DNA of 61,262 nt. Origin: CAZWDL01 sp964632995. Its GTDB lineage: Bacteria; Bacteroidota; Bacteroidia; Chitinophagales; Saprospiraceae. The notes under the pieces were generated by a model that saw nothing but the letters and a program-made list of their open reading frames with translations, had not been told where the DNA came from and did no database searches. The stretch spans positions 1 to 61,262 of the forward strand of contig CAZWDL010000034.1 of the NCBI GenBank assembly GCA_964632995.1. The letters are read 5' to 3'. A program made the translations under genes and the position numbers. Below, piece by piece: positions 18,040 through 26,868 of this stretch. How positions within the stretch are numbered: position 1 is the first letter of the stretch; the number at the start of each line of letters is the position of its first letter.

Positions 18040-19467
18040 TTACTTCAGGAACAGGTCAAACTCCACCCGTCGATTTTGCTCTCTGCCATCTTTGTAACGG
18101 TTATCGGCGATGGGCCGGGTTTCACCGTAGCCGGCATAACTCATTCGATCGGGACTGATTCCCTGGGAAACCAGGTAGTCGTAGCAGGCTTTTGCCCGCT
18201 CTTCGGATAATCGCTGGTTGACCGAGGCGCTGCCTATACTGTCGGTATGACCACTTATGCGAAGGCTATAATCAGGATAACGGCGCATGAGTTCCACAAT
18301 TTGATTGAGAACATCTCTCGACTCGGGTCTCAGCCTGGCGCTGCCGGTTTCAAATTGTACTGCCTGAGTGGCAAAATCGAGTATTTCTTTTTCTTCATCG
18401 GTGATCTCGGGGCAGCCCTGATTTGAAGCGGGACCCGCCGAGTTCGGACAGCGGTCCTCAGCATTGCTAATCCCGTCGCCATCGGAATCCGGGCATCCGT
18501 TTGTTGCTGCACCACCAAATTCGCTGGGGCATTCATCATCCTTGTCGGGAACGCCGTCGCCATCAGTATCCGGACAACCGGCAAAAGCGGGAAGACCGGC
18601 CACACCGGGACACTCATCTTCCGAATCGACGACCCCGTCGCCGTCGGAATCGGCTAATGGGCAGCCATTGTTGTCGATAGGGCCAAATTCTTCGGGGCAC
18701 TCATCATCCTTATCCGCCAACCCATCAGCATCCGTATCCGGACAGCCGCTAAGGGAAGCAATTCCGGCCTCATCGGGACACTCGTCTTGCCCGTCGGGAA
18801 CACCGTCCAGGTCCGTATCCGGACAGCCGTTCAGCCCGGCAGTACCCGCCTGCTCGGGACAGAGGTCCTGCCCGTCGGGAATACCGTCTCCATCCCGGTC
18901 GGAGACGGGCTCCGGCTCCGGTTCTCCCGGGCCCAGCAATACGCGTAATCCTCCTCCCAGCTGCACGTTGTCGCGCAAATCGTCGAACCCAACACGGTAC
19001 TCGGCTTTGGCAGACAGATAGAGGTGTTTACTCAGCCGGAAATCGAGGCCGGCCCCCAGCGGAGCAGCAAAACCGAAGTCATCGAGATCTTCCACGACGG
19101 TGCCGAGACCGGCGAACAAATAAGGATAGATGAAATTCTTCTGTCTGAAATACTTGAGTTGAAGCAGAAGGTCAAGGCTGGCCAGGCCCACTGATTCGAA
19201 ATCACCCATTTCATCAAGCGGAAGATTGACTCTGCTCAACTTCAGCGGAACAGCCAGATTGAGCGCATTATTCAGATGCCGAATGTACTCAATTTCCATC
19301 CCAGTCGTAAAGTCGCTTGTTTCCAGGTCATCTTTAATCTGAGGCCATTGGTAATTGGCAAAACTAGCCCTGACGGCAATTCCATCTTTGGCTTGTTCAT
19401 ACTGAGCAAGGGAGGGGGTTACCGCCAATAGAAAACTGAAGGCGATCAGAAGTAATGCTGTTCTCAT
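18040..19467 (-). CDS. OmpA-family outer-membrane protein with six thrombospondin type 3 repeats
   Basis: A 475-residue outer-membrane protein. A signal peptide (about 1-21, ending PSLAQ) is followed by a probable eight-stranded beta barrel (about 22-185), then six calcium-binding type-3 repeats of about 27 residues (DxDxDGxxDxxDxCP ... GCP, about 193-355), and a C-terminal OmpA peptidoglycan-binding domain (about 365-475) with ISGHTDSIG and EQNRRVEFDL. The repeats form a rigid acidic linker between barrel and cell wall. The N-terminal barrel is like PorF/OprF proteins of Bacteroidota. It has its own terminator and is probably monocistronic. Confidence 0.9.
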   Translation of the reverse strand: MRTALLLIAFSFLLAVTPSLAQYEQAKDGIAVRASFANYQWPQIKDDLETSDFTTGMEIEYIRHLNNALNLAVPLKLSRVNLPLDEMGDFESVGLASLDLLLQLKYFRQKNFIYPYLFAGLGTVVEDLDDFGFAAPLGAGLDFRLSKHLYLSAKAEYRVGFDDLRDNVQLGGGLRVLLGPGEPEPEPVSDRDGDGIPDGQDLCPEQAGTAGLNGCPDTDLDGVPDGQDECPDEAGIASLSGCPDTDADGLADKDDECPEEFGPIDNNGCPLADSDGDGVVDSEDECPGVAGLPAFAGCPDTDGDGVPDKDDECPSEFGGAATNGCPDSDGDGISNAEDRCPNSAGPASNQGCPEITDEEKEILDFATQAVQFETGSARLRPESRDVLNQIVELMRRYPDYSLRISGHTDSIGSASVNQRLSEERAKACYDYLVSQGISPDRMSYAGYGETRPIADNRYKDGREQNRRVEFDLFLK

Positions 19468-19620
19468 CGTTAAGAAGAATTTACAGTTAAGAAAGAATTG
19501 GAATTAAATCATTTTTGCACGAATGGGCCCTCAATTATATCGGCATTGCAAAGAAAATGTTCACGCCAGAGCGGCGCCTGCATCAGGATTACCAATCCAA
19601 CCTCCGGTTTTACCTGGAGG

Positions 19621-20556
19621 TTATTCCAAAAGCCCTCTTCCTTCTTTTCTGATTTTCCCTTCTTTATTCAGCTTTTTCATCAATCGATCCAGGATGCCGT
19701 TGATGAAATCTTTACTCTTCTCTGTACTGTATAGCTTAGAAATTTCTACAAACTCGTTGATCGTGACCTTAGAAGGAATGGTTGGAAAAGTCATCAACTC
19801 CGTCAAGGCCATTTTAAGTAAAATCATATCGATGATCGCCACCCGGTCGGCATCCCAGTTTTTAAGCGTGGGTTCGATCAGGTCCAGCAGTTCCTGATCC
19901 TGTTCCAGCACCTGGCGGAGCAACTGTTCTCCAAATTCGAGCGTCGTCTCTTTATTCGGACGGTACTCCTCGAAAAAATCCCCTTCGGTGGGCAGGGCTT
20001 TGATTGTTTTTTTCATCGCTCCGACAATCAGCGATTGATCGTCTATCCACTGGGCGTAATGATCTTCGATCTTATCTTCAAAGTTTTCACTTTGCATACA
20101 ATGCTTGTACAGATCGAGCAGAATCTCCCGGTGGTCCTCTTCTCCGGTATTCTTCTTCATCACGTAATCCCGGTATTCTTCCTTTTTGGCAAACTCTGTA
20201 TAAATCAACCGGACAGTATCTTTGTCGATCAGTTCATTCAGTTTATAGTGTTTGAAGAGGAGGTGGAGTTTTTCATTTTCTGCGAGAGACTGGATCAGTT
20301 CATTTTCGCACAACTTGGCGGTAAATTGCTTGTCTTCGTCCGTAGGTAAGAATTTGGACACTTTTCGTTCGGCGTCCTTTCGGGCGTACTCAGTAATGCG
20401 GAGAAAATACAAAAGGTTAAACAGGTACAACTGGAAGGACTTATTGATCCGGCTATTATAGCGGGTAAGCAGGTCTTCAAATTTCAAACTTTCATCCTTG
20501 CTCAGGGAATAAAGCATCTGCATCACTTTAATGCGGACGTTCCTTCTACTTAGCAT
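19621..20556 (-). CDS. nusB: Transcription antitermination factor NusB (long form)
   Basis: A 311-residue NusB, about twice the usual 140-150 residues. The conserved RNA- and NusE-binding NusB fold is in the C-terminal half (about 165-300: DWDADRVAIIDMILLKMALTEL-like region and EFVEISKLYSTEKSKDFINGILDR). The N-terminal half begins with the NusB-like MLSRRNVRIKVMQMLYSL and carries a charged helical extension, which is the normal arrangement in Bacteroidota. It works with NusA/NusE/NusG on rRNA transcription. It follows the DoxX-like gene by 181 bp on the same strand. Confidence 0.9.
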   Translation of the reverse strand: MLSRRNVRIKVMQMLYSLSKDESLKFEDLLTRYNSRINKSFQLYLFNLLYFLRITEYARKDAERKVSKFLPTDEDKQFTAKLCENELIQSLAENEKLHLLFKHYKLNELIDKDTVRLIYTEFAKKEEYRDYVMKKNTGEEDHREILLDLYKHCMQSENFEDKIEDHYAQWIDDQSLIVGAMKKTIKALPTEGDFFEEYRPNKETTLEFGEQLLRQVLEQDQELLDLIEPTLKNWDADRVAIIDMILLKMALTELMTFPTIPSKVTINEFVEISKLYSTEKSKDFINGILDRLMKKLNKEGKIRKEGRGLLE

Positions 20557-20737
20557 AATTTCAATTTCTTAACGGTTGCGCAAACTTTCCGGCCCAAAGG
20601 ACAAATAAAGATAATTCTAACAAAATTTCTCCAATTTGCCGGCATAAAATACACTTTTACCCAGAAAAAACAAAAGAAGAGGCGCTGAACCGTGAGAATG
20701 CAACTGTTCACCGTCTTTTCCGGATACAGCCTTTCTG

Positions 20738-22216
20738 CTATTGGATATATCCGGACTGTATACTATCAAACTCCGGCAACTGTTTGTAGTGCCATTTCCT
20801 GATTATAGTTCCATCTTTCATCAGTACGATACCGGGATTGGAACGGACGATGGTCTTAAGCAGAATATCATCGGCCATCAGAAAAGGATAGTCACTCTGG
20901 GAAGCCTCCTTAAAGTCTTCGATTCTGGCCGGATCGGCATAAGCAGTGACGGCAAAAACCCGGATACCGGCCTCTTTCGCTTTTTCCAATACGGGATTCA
21001 GTACCTGTCTCCAGGGTTCGAGATAGTCTTGTTCCCAGGAGTAAGTCTCCCGGCTGACCTGCCGCTCTTTCATTCCTTCCAGGACACGCTCTACCCTAAT
21101 CGAATCTGTCGTGCGAATCGTATCCATACGGTAAACCGAATCTTTAAGGGTGACGAGCTCAGATTCAGAATCGCCGTACAGGTGATGCGCCACGACCATG
21201 AAGCTGTAGTCCGGGTAAGTCAGTATTTCCTCGGTAACGTTATTCCCATTTATGTCCGCCACTTCAAAATCACTGATCTTGGTGCGTGGTACTTCGGGTT
21301 CCGACTTCACCTGTTCAAGCTTCCACTCCTCTTTGGGATACTGTTTGAACTCCTCCAGATATTGTTGATAGGGCAGCTCCACCACTTTACCCGTTTCTTT
21401 ATTGGTCATGCGATAAGCCAGAATTTCAACATTGGCCTGCGCTTCTTCTTCCGCTGCCTTTCGATCCCGTATATTGACGCCCTCTTTGAACGGACGGAAA
21501 TCGGTATGCGGCAGGTCCCAGACGTAATTGCTGAAGCAGTACAGGGTGAGCCCCACCGTGGCGATCAGCAAGGAGGCTACCCGCGCCCCCCGGCTAAACA
21601 GCTGATGCATCTGCCCTGACATGAAGAGAAACAAAAGGGCCGGGCCCAGCAAAACGATATCCTTGAGAAAGGATACACGCGGTTCGAGTTTCAGGAAATC
21701 ACCAAAACAACCGCAGTCGGTAACTTTCATATTGGTTTCCATATATTCCCCCCACTGGGAAAACTGGAAGAAGTTAACGCCTTCCGGCACATAGCCCGTC
21801 AGGTAGGTAAAGCCCGTCAGGAAGGTAAAAAAGGCTACCAGCAGGAAAAAGGCCCAGGCAGTAAAACTGCGCACCGCGCCGATCAACAGCATAAGACCGA
21901 GTAAAATCTCGAAAACGATGACCACCACGGAGAAAGTGACGGAATAATCGCTGAACAAAGGAAATAAAGGAGCCAGAAAATCGAACCAGGTCGACTGGAA
22001 GGTCGATTCGAACTCCGCAAAGTACTGCTCCATCTTATAGGCCGTTCCGAGCGGATCGATTGCTTTGACCCAGCCGGAAAAGACGAACAACGCTCCGGTA
22101 AAATTTTGCAGATAACTGACCAGCCAGTTGTTCACACGACGCATACCCAACCCGGCGATCAGGGTCAGTACTAAGGCGACGACAGCAACGGAAAGCACTA
22201 AAGTACCAATGGTCAT
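20738..22216 (-). CDS. BT_3928-type DoxX/MauE-like membrane protein
   Basis: A 492-residue inner-membrane protein. Residues 1-240 hold about five or six hydrophobic helices of the DoxX/MauE type (GALFVFSGWVKAIDPLGTAYKMEQY), including a CGCFGD motif near residue 165 that recalls MauE-like disulfide proteins. A last helix near 215-232 precedes a soluble C-terminal domain (about 300-492) ending with a thioredoxin-like pattern (VRSNPGIVLMKDGTIIRKWHY) but without a CxxC pair. The family is named after Bacteroides BT_3928. Function is unknown; a redox role is only inferred. It sits 43 bp after DUF1599, an arrangement conserved in Bacteroidota. Confidence 0.8.
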   Translation of the reverse strand: MTIGTLVLSVAVVALVLTLIAGLGMRRVNNWLVSYLQNFTGALFVFSGWVKAIDPLGTAYKMEQYFAEFESTFQSTWFDFLAPLFPLFSDYSVTFSVVVIVFEILLGLMLLIGAVRSFTAWAFFLLVAFFTFLTGFTYLTGYVPEGVNFFQFSQWGEYMETNMKVTDCGCFGDFLKLEPRVSFLKDIVLLGPALLFLFMSGQMHQLFSRGARVASLLIATVGLTLYCFSNYVWDLPHTDFRPFKEGVNIRDRKAAEEEAQANVEILAYRMTNKETGKVVELPYQQYLEEFKQYPKEEWKLEQVKSEPEVPRTKISDFEVADINGNNVTEEILTYPDYSFMVVAHHLYGDSESELVTLKDSVYRMDTIRTTDSIRVERVLEGMKERQVSRETYSWEQDYLEPWRQVLNPVLEKAKEAGIRVFAVTAYADPARIEDFKEASQSDYPFLMADDILLKTIVRSNPGIVLMKDGTIIRKWHYKQLPEFDSIQSGYIQ

Positions 22217-22259
22217 GACAATTCCTGTTTATGTTTTCGATAGGTTATCCTGATAGATC

Positions 22260-22814
22260 TCAGGATTTATTCTCTTTCTTTTCTCCGAAATGAATGAGCG
22301 CGAAAATAGCATAATTTATAATATCCCGGTAGTTCGCTTCCAGCCCCTCGCTGACCAGGGTCCGCCCCTGATTATCCTCAATTTGCTTGATCCGCAACAG
22401 TTTCATCAGAATGAGATCCGTCAGTGAACTGACCCGCATATCGCGCCATACTTCTCCGTAATCATGGTTTTTGGCCATCATCAGTTCGCGGGTCTCCCGG
22501 AGAATATCATCGTAAAGACGCGCTACCTCCGCCATTTCCATTTCTAGAGAAGTTCCCTCGGAAAGTGACAACTGCATGATCGCTAATATACTATAATTGA
22601 CCAGACCGCAGTATTCCTCCTCCACTCCATCAGCAACCCGTTGTTGCCCGGTTTCCTCCAGGGTACGGATGCGCCGGGCTTTAATGTAAAGCTGATCGGT
22701 CAGTGACGAGGGCCGCAGGATACGCCAGGCCGTACCATAATCCTTTGTTTTTTTTAAAAAAACATCCCGGCACTGTGCTGCTGCCGCATCGTACTGATCC
22801 AAGGTTCTCTCCAC
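22260..22814 (-). CDS. DUF1599 domain protein
   Basis: A 184-residue all-helical protein made of two similar halves, each with a K(T/N)xDYGxxWRxxRxSSLTD motif (about residues 22-40 and 115-133). This internal duplication is characteristic of DUF1599. The fold resembles all-alpha nucleotide pyrophosphohydrolases by pattern, but no activity is established. The start codon is GTG; no ATG lies in frame before the first motif. It is the first gene of a run with the BT_3928-type gene and nusB. A TATCTTTG box lies 9 nt upstream. Confidence 0.85.
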   Translation of the reverse strand: MERTLDQYDAAAAQCRDVFLKKTKDYGTAWRILRPSSLTDQLYIKARRIRTLEETGQQRVADGVEEEYCGLVNYSILAIMQLSLSEGTSLEMEMAEVARLYDDILRETRELMMAKNHDYGEVWRDMRVSSLTDLILMKLLRIKQIEDNQGRTLVSEGLEANYRDIINYAIFALIHFGEKKENKS

Positions 22815-22823
22815 TTTTTATCG

Positions 22824-22831
22824 CAAAGATA
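22824..22831 (-). promoter_or_regulatory. -7 box for the DUF1599 gene
   Basis: On the minus strand this reads TATCTTTG (TAnnTTTG), 9 nt before the GTG start, giving a very short or absent leader. No TTG sits at the ideal -33 spacing. Confidence 0.4.
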
Positions 22832-22984
22832 ACAAACCTGATCGCAATATGATTTTCAAAAACTTGTTAATAGAGCGTTAAGCTGGTACCTTGTTGCTAT
22901 GCATCTTTGCTGCCGGCTTCGGCGAAGAGCTGATGCTGGTTTCGATGACTTTTCCTAATTACTCACCGCTATGAGCACCAATCC

Positions 22985-23635
22985 ATGAAAGACAGTTACC
23001 AGACGATAGCCACGCCCGGCACTGGCGAATTCCGGGACCGGGGAAGCAAATTTATCGCCTACGCTTTTCCAGCGGAAACCGAAGAGGAGGCGTTAGCTCG
23101 CCTGGAGGAAGTAAAGAGCGAGCATTTTAAGGCCCGCCACCATTGTTATGCCTACCGGCTTGGTCTCGAAGGCCATCTTTTTCGCGCCAATGATGATGGA
23201 GAACCCAGCAGTACAGCCGGCCGGCCTGTACTGGGACAGATCGACCGCTTAAAACTGACAAACGTTATGGTTATCGTCGTTCGTTATTTCGGTGGTATTA
23301 AACTAGGCACCTCCGGTCTGATCCAGGCCTATAAGACCAGTGCTGCCGCCGCGCTGGAGAATACCCGGATTGTTAAACGCATCGTCGAATCCCGGTACAG
23401 CATCCGCTTCGAATACTCCCGGATGGGTGACGTCATGAGCGCCATTGAGCGCTGCGGCGTAACTATGATCGACCAACATTTCGAGGAAAAGGCAGAGGTG
23501 CTTATTTCGTTGCGCAAAGGGGAAGCAGAACAACGGCTCACGGAACTCAAAGCACATATGGACGGCGTCAGCCGGGAGGAAGCTGAGAACCTGAAGGAAA
23601 TGAAGGATATCCGGATTGATTTACTAGAAGACTAA
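22985..23635 (+). CDS. IMPACT/YigZ-family protein
   Basis: A 216-residue protein of the YigZ/IMPACT family. The N-terminal UPF0029 domain (about 1-125) carries the conserved KFIAYAFP, ARHHCYAYRLG, DDGEPSSTAGRPVLGQI and VVRYFGGIKLGTSGLIQAY blocks. The C-terminal domain (about 140-205) is ferredoxin-like (DUF1949). The family is linked to translation control in eukaryotes; its bacterial role is unresolved. The ATG at 22985 gives the normal start. The gene is single and divergent from DUF1599. Confidence 0.92.
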   Translation: MKDSYQTIATPGTGEFRDRGSKFIAYAFPAETEEEALARLEEVKSEHFKARHHCYAYRLGLEGHLFRANDDGEPSSTAGRPVLGQIDRLKLTNVMVIVVRYFGGIKLGTSGLIQAYKTSAAAALENTRIVKRIVESRYSIRFEYSRMGDVMSAIERCGVTMIDQHFEEKAEVLISLRKGEAEQRLTELKAHMDGVSREEAENLKEMKDIRIDLLED

Positions 23636-23878
23636 TGCACCGAAAAAGCCATCAATAATCAGGATTAATTCAAATACAGGTTCTCCTGTAAAGTGATTAC
23701 ATAAAATTAGCTCTATCTGTTTTAGGTTATGATTCGGGGAAAAGTCGAAACCGGAAGTCGGAAAAATACAGACTTTACGCAGGATTCCGATTTCCCCATT
23801 TCCTGCCTATTCAAAAGGAATCGTGGCTACCTCGTATACACCATAATGTAGAAACCACCGATTAATTATCCTCTCGGT

Positions 23879-25699
23879 CTAATCCCCCAACACCAGCCGG
23901 AAGCCGCGCTGCAGGCCGTCTATGCGCAGCTGCAGCAGATATATACCCGCGGGGAGCCCGGTAAAATCCAGCGGCCGGCGCTCCAGTCCCGGTCCGGCCT
24001 GGCCACGGTCCTGCCACAGCGGCCTGCCGGTGAGGTCCAGGAGTTGCAACTCCAGCCACTTGGTCTCTTTGAGCCTCAATTCCAGCTGAACCGGCCCGGC
24101 GGTGGGATTAGGGAATAAACGCAACTTTTCGACCAGGGCATCGAAGGCCTTCCGGTTGGAAACACAACCGGCGAATGCAGGATCGTAAGTTGCTTCCAGT
24201 TCAGCACTTGAGGAACAGCCGGTTTGCAGGTCGGTCACTTGAACCGCATAGCGTCCGGATTCCTGAATGCAAAAAGCGGCTCCTTCTGCATCGGGCAGCG
24301 GGTCGCCGTTGAGTGTCCATTCGATCCGGATATCTGCGGGCAGGCTCGTGCTATCGGACAGCTGGATGAGGTTATTTTCAAAAACCGGGGCGGGCACGGA
24401 AGGTGGAGCAGCGAAGCTGAGCAGTACCGGCGTAGAACTGGCCTGACAACCATCCGGGGAAGTGTACTTCACTGTGTAGCCGCCACCGACGGCAGCCGAC
24501 AGCGCAGCGTCCGTCTCTGCGGGCAGCGGAGCGCCGCTGAGCTGCCACTGATTATTTGCTTCGTAGGAAGAAGTGAGCAGGATCGTATCTCCCTGACAGT
24601 AAGGCCCCTCTTCAAGTGCAATGACCGGCGCTGCGGGTTGTTCGAATACCGTGATGGTATCGGTAGAATTAATCGTATCTACCGGGTGAAATATAGAGAT
24701 CTCCACCTGGGCGTCTCCATCTTTTAAGTTTCCTTCGCTATGCCGATTAAAATTGTAAGTACCGCAGTTTTTATCTCCACCAAATATGCCTTCGTCATCA
24801 TCCAGGATGCTCAAGGTGTAATCGCCCGGTCCGATCTTTAGGTTAAGGGAAAACTCCTGTGGCGGGCGTACATCGCGACGCACCGCAGAAGAATACACCT
24901 CATTCTGCGCTGAATCGAAAACTTTGAGTTGCAAATCGGGAGCGCCGTTGAAGGCGTCGCTACAGGTCACGTTGGTCACCCTTACCTTCGTCAGGAAGTA
25001 CCCGGTGGTATCGATGATGGCCTGGTAGCTGACCGGATACGTACCGGGTTCGTCATACTGCTGGGCCGGAGGGTTTTCTTCGAGGGAAACGTTTCCATTG
25101 CCAAAATTCCAGAAATAGTCAAATCCCTCTTCCCCCCCGGAAGGGATGCTATTGGAAAAACCGGTTTCCACCGAACCACAGCCGAGGGTATTGGTGGCCG
25201 TAAAGCCTTCCGTGACGATTTGGGCCGGTTCAATGAGCAGGGGGATGGAAAAGGATGTTTGCTGATCGATCACGATAACCCTCGCCGTAACGACTACTTC
25301 GATTATGTAAAGTCCGGGCGCCAGTGGCGTACCGCAAAAACGAACGCAGCCATCGGTTTCCTCCGGCAACTTGAATTCAGTTTGGCTGGCCGTCCAGGTG
25401 AGCCCGGGCGGTACGTTATTGACCGTTTCAATGGTGATTTTTGATATATCGATACCAGGAGGCACCCCCTCTCCGTCGGCTACCGGCGTGGTCGTTTGGG
25501 GTACGCGAAAACTGAGGTCTCCTTCGTAAAACATTCCCACCCGGCCATCCGGCGCCGGCGACAAAAAGATGGTATCAGCGGGCAGGGTGTCCGGCAGCGC
25601 GACGACACAATCAGTGCAGGGCCCCTGGGCGAGAGCGCTGAGTGCGAAAAAACAGAAGAAAAAAACGGGAAGTTGCCTGATCACACTGGAGAATAGCAT
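23879..25699 (-). CDS. Secreted PKD/Ig-like protein with T9SS sorting domain
   Basis: A 606-residue secreted protein. A signal peptide (ending LSALAQ, about residue 24) leads into an Ig-like domain with the PPGLTW ... CGTPLAPGLYIIEVVVTA pattern (about 85-150), a PKD domain (FDYFWNFGNGNVS ... EPGTYPVSYQA, about 195-235), a beta domain with GPGDYTLSILDDDEG, two Ig-like repeats with SYEANNQWQLSG and IEWTLNGDPLPDAEG, and a C-terminal type A T9SS domain (LRLFPNPTAGPVQLEL to the end). It should be exported and anchored on the cell surface; no enzyme motif is visible. Its first domain resembles that of the neighbouring 276-residue protein. Confidence 0.82.
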   Translation of the reverse strand: MLFSSVIRQLPVFFFCFFALSALAQGPCTDCVVALPDTLPADTIFLSPAPDGRVGMFYEGDLSFRVPQTTTPVADGEGVPPGIDISKITIETVNNVPPGLTWTASQTEFKLPEETDGCVRFCGTPLAPGLYIIEVVVTARVIVIDQQTSFSIPLLIEPAQIVTEGFTATNTLGCGSVETGFSNSIPSGGEEGFDYFWNFGNGNVSLEENPPAQQYDEPGTYPVSYQAIIDTTGYFLTKVRVTNVTCSDAFNGAPDLQLKVFDSAQNEVYSSAVRRDVRPPQEFSLNLKIGPGDYTLSILDDDEGIFGGDKNCGTYNFNRHSEGNLKDGDAQVEISIFHPVDTINSTDTITVFEQPAAPVIALEEGPYCQGDTILLTSSYEANNQWQLSGAPLPAETDAALSAAVGGGYTVKYTSPDGCQASSTPVLLSFAAPPSVPAPVFENNLIQLSDSTSLPADIRIEWTLNGDPLPDAEGAAFCIQESGRYAVQVTDLQTGCSSSAELEATYDPAFAGCVSNRKAFDALVEKLRLFPNPTAGPVQLELRLKETKWLELQLLDLTGRPLWQDRGQAGPGLERRPLDFTGLPAGIYLLQLRIDGLQRGFRLVLGD

Positions 25700-25850
25700 A
25701 ACTCATAGTTTTTGGTGAAATTTAAAAACAGAGACCTGTTTGCCCTTGTACAGAAGGACAAACAGGTGGGAAAGAACTTATTTTCCACAAGCTCTCAGGG
25801 GCAACCTTACAGTGTAGAAAAAGGGCTAAGTCACTAATCGCGCCCGCGTA

Positions 25851-26681
25851 TCAACGCCGGCTGATGATCATCTTTTGGGTAATTACAGCCCGGCCGTCGC
25901 TCAGCATAAAAGTATACATGCCATTAGGCAGGTTACTTCCATCAAAGGAGATCGTATTCGATCCTTCCAGGATATCAACCACCCGGCGGTGTACCGTTTT
26001 GCCGAGCATGTCGTGCACGAGGAATTCGTAACGCCCGGACACTTCGGCATCCACCAGTATATCGGTGGTATAACTGAACGGGTTAGGCGCATTTCTGATG
26101 TCGAATCCGCTGAGAATATAGTCCTCCCGGGAGGCCGACAGGCAGTAAGGGGAACCTTGTTCCTGTACATGTACTTCGTAAGTGCCCGGGAAAAGCGTGG
26201 GGTCGGGAAAAACAATCGGAATGGGAATACCGATGTTCACGGAGCCGGCAAACAGCAACTCGTGGGCGCCTGTCTCTTCGGCGGTAGCGGTGCCGAATAT
26301 CTTAACGCATCCTGCTTCTTCGGGTTGGAACACGCAATCCGGAGGGTTACAGACGTAATCGAAACTCTCCAGTGCCGGTTGGTAGGAAATCGCTGTGTCG
26401 GGATCGAAGCGAAGGTCAACGATACTGATGTCCCCTACTCCGGGAAAATTCACCTGTGAAGGTGCAAAAACCGTAAAGGTAAATTCAAAAGGCTGGTCGA
26501 CACAAGCTGTATCGGGAATCCCTCCAGCCTGAACGGTGTCGTTCTCCACGCGCGGCTGCGGGCTTATGAACTGGACGGAATCCAGAATAGTGGTATCCGG
26601 TTCACAGTTTAAATCCTGTGCTCGCAGCGACGACAGGAAAAGCAAAAGCAAGGGAAGGAGTAAAAAAAATCTTTTCATCAT
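25851..26681 (-). CDS. Secreted protein with T9SS sorting domain
   Basis: A 276-residue secreted protein: signal peptide (about 1-21, MMKRFFLLLPLLLLF), an Ig-like domain with DGCV-like EAGCVKIFGTATAEETGAHEL (about 125-150), and a type A T9SS C-terminal domain (RNAPNPFSYTTDILVD ... NLPNGMYTFML, about 200-276). No catalytic residues are evident. It precedes the larger PKD protein by 151 bp on the same strand and is divergent from a TonB receptor; a joint role at the cell surface is only inferred. Confidence 0.8.
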   Translation of the reverse strand: MMKRFFLLLPLLLLFLSSLRAQDLNCEPDTTILDSVQFISPQPRVENDTVQAGGIPDTACVDQPFEFTFTVFAPSQVNFPGVGDISIVDLRFDPDTAISYQPALESFDYVCNPPDCVFQPEEAGCVKIFGTATAEETGAHELLFAGSVNIGIPIPIVFPDPTLFPGTYEVHVQEQGSPYCLSASREDYILSGFDIRNAPNPFSYTTDILVDAEVSGRYEFLVHDMLGKTVHRRVVDILEGSNTISFDGSNLPNGMYTFMLSDGRAVITQKMIISRR

Positions 26682-26798
26682 AATGTAATTTAATTTGACC
26701 GAAGTTTTTGGAACGCATGCAATATAGAAGTTTTGTCAACATGGAGAAAATGGGCCTCGAATTTTTTATTTTGCTTTTCGCCGCCAAAAAGAAAAATC

Positions 26799-26806
26799 TA
26801 CCTTTG
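26799..26806 (+). promoter_or_regulatory. -7 box for the TonB receptor gene
   Basis: Reads TACCTTTG, an exact TAnnTTTG match, 62 nt before the ATG. The nearest upstream TTG (26771-26773) is 25 bp away, a little too far for the usual -33 spacing. Confidence 0.45.
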
Positions 26807-26868
26807 CAGGCGTTGGAGTTGCCCGCAAACCAATCATTTTGTTTAGGGCTCACTAAAACCGTTCGAAC

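Noticed and set aside
18410..18905. Repetitive DNA in the OmpA gene as a CRISPR or tandem array
   Set aside because: It encodes type-3 protein repeats and varies between units; no spacers.
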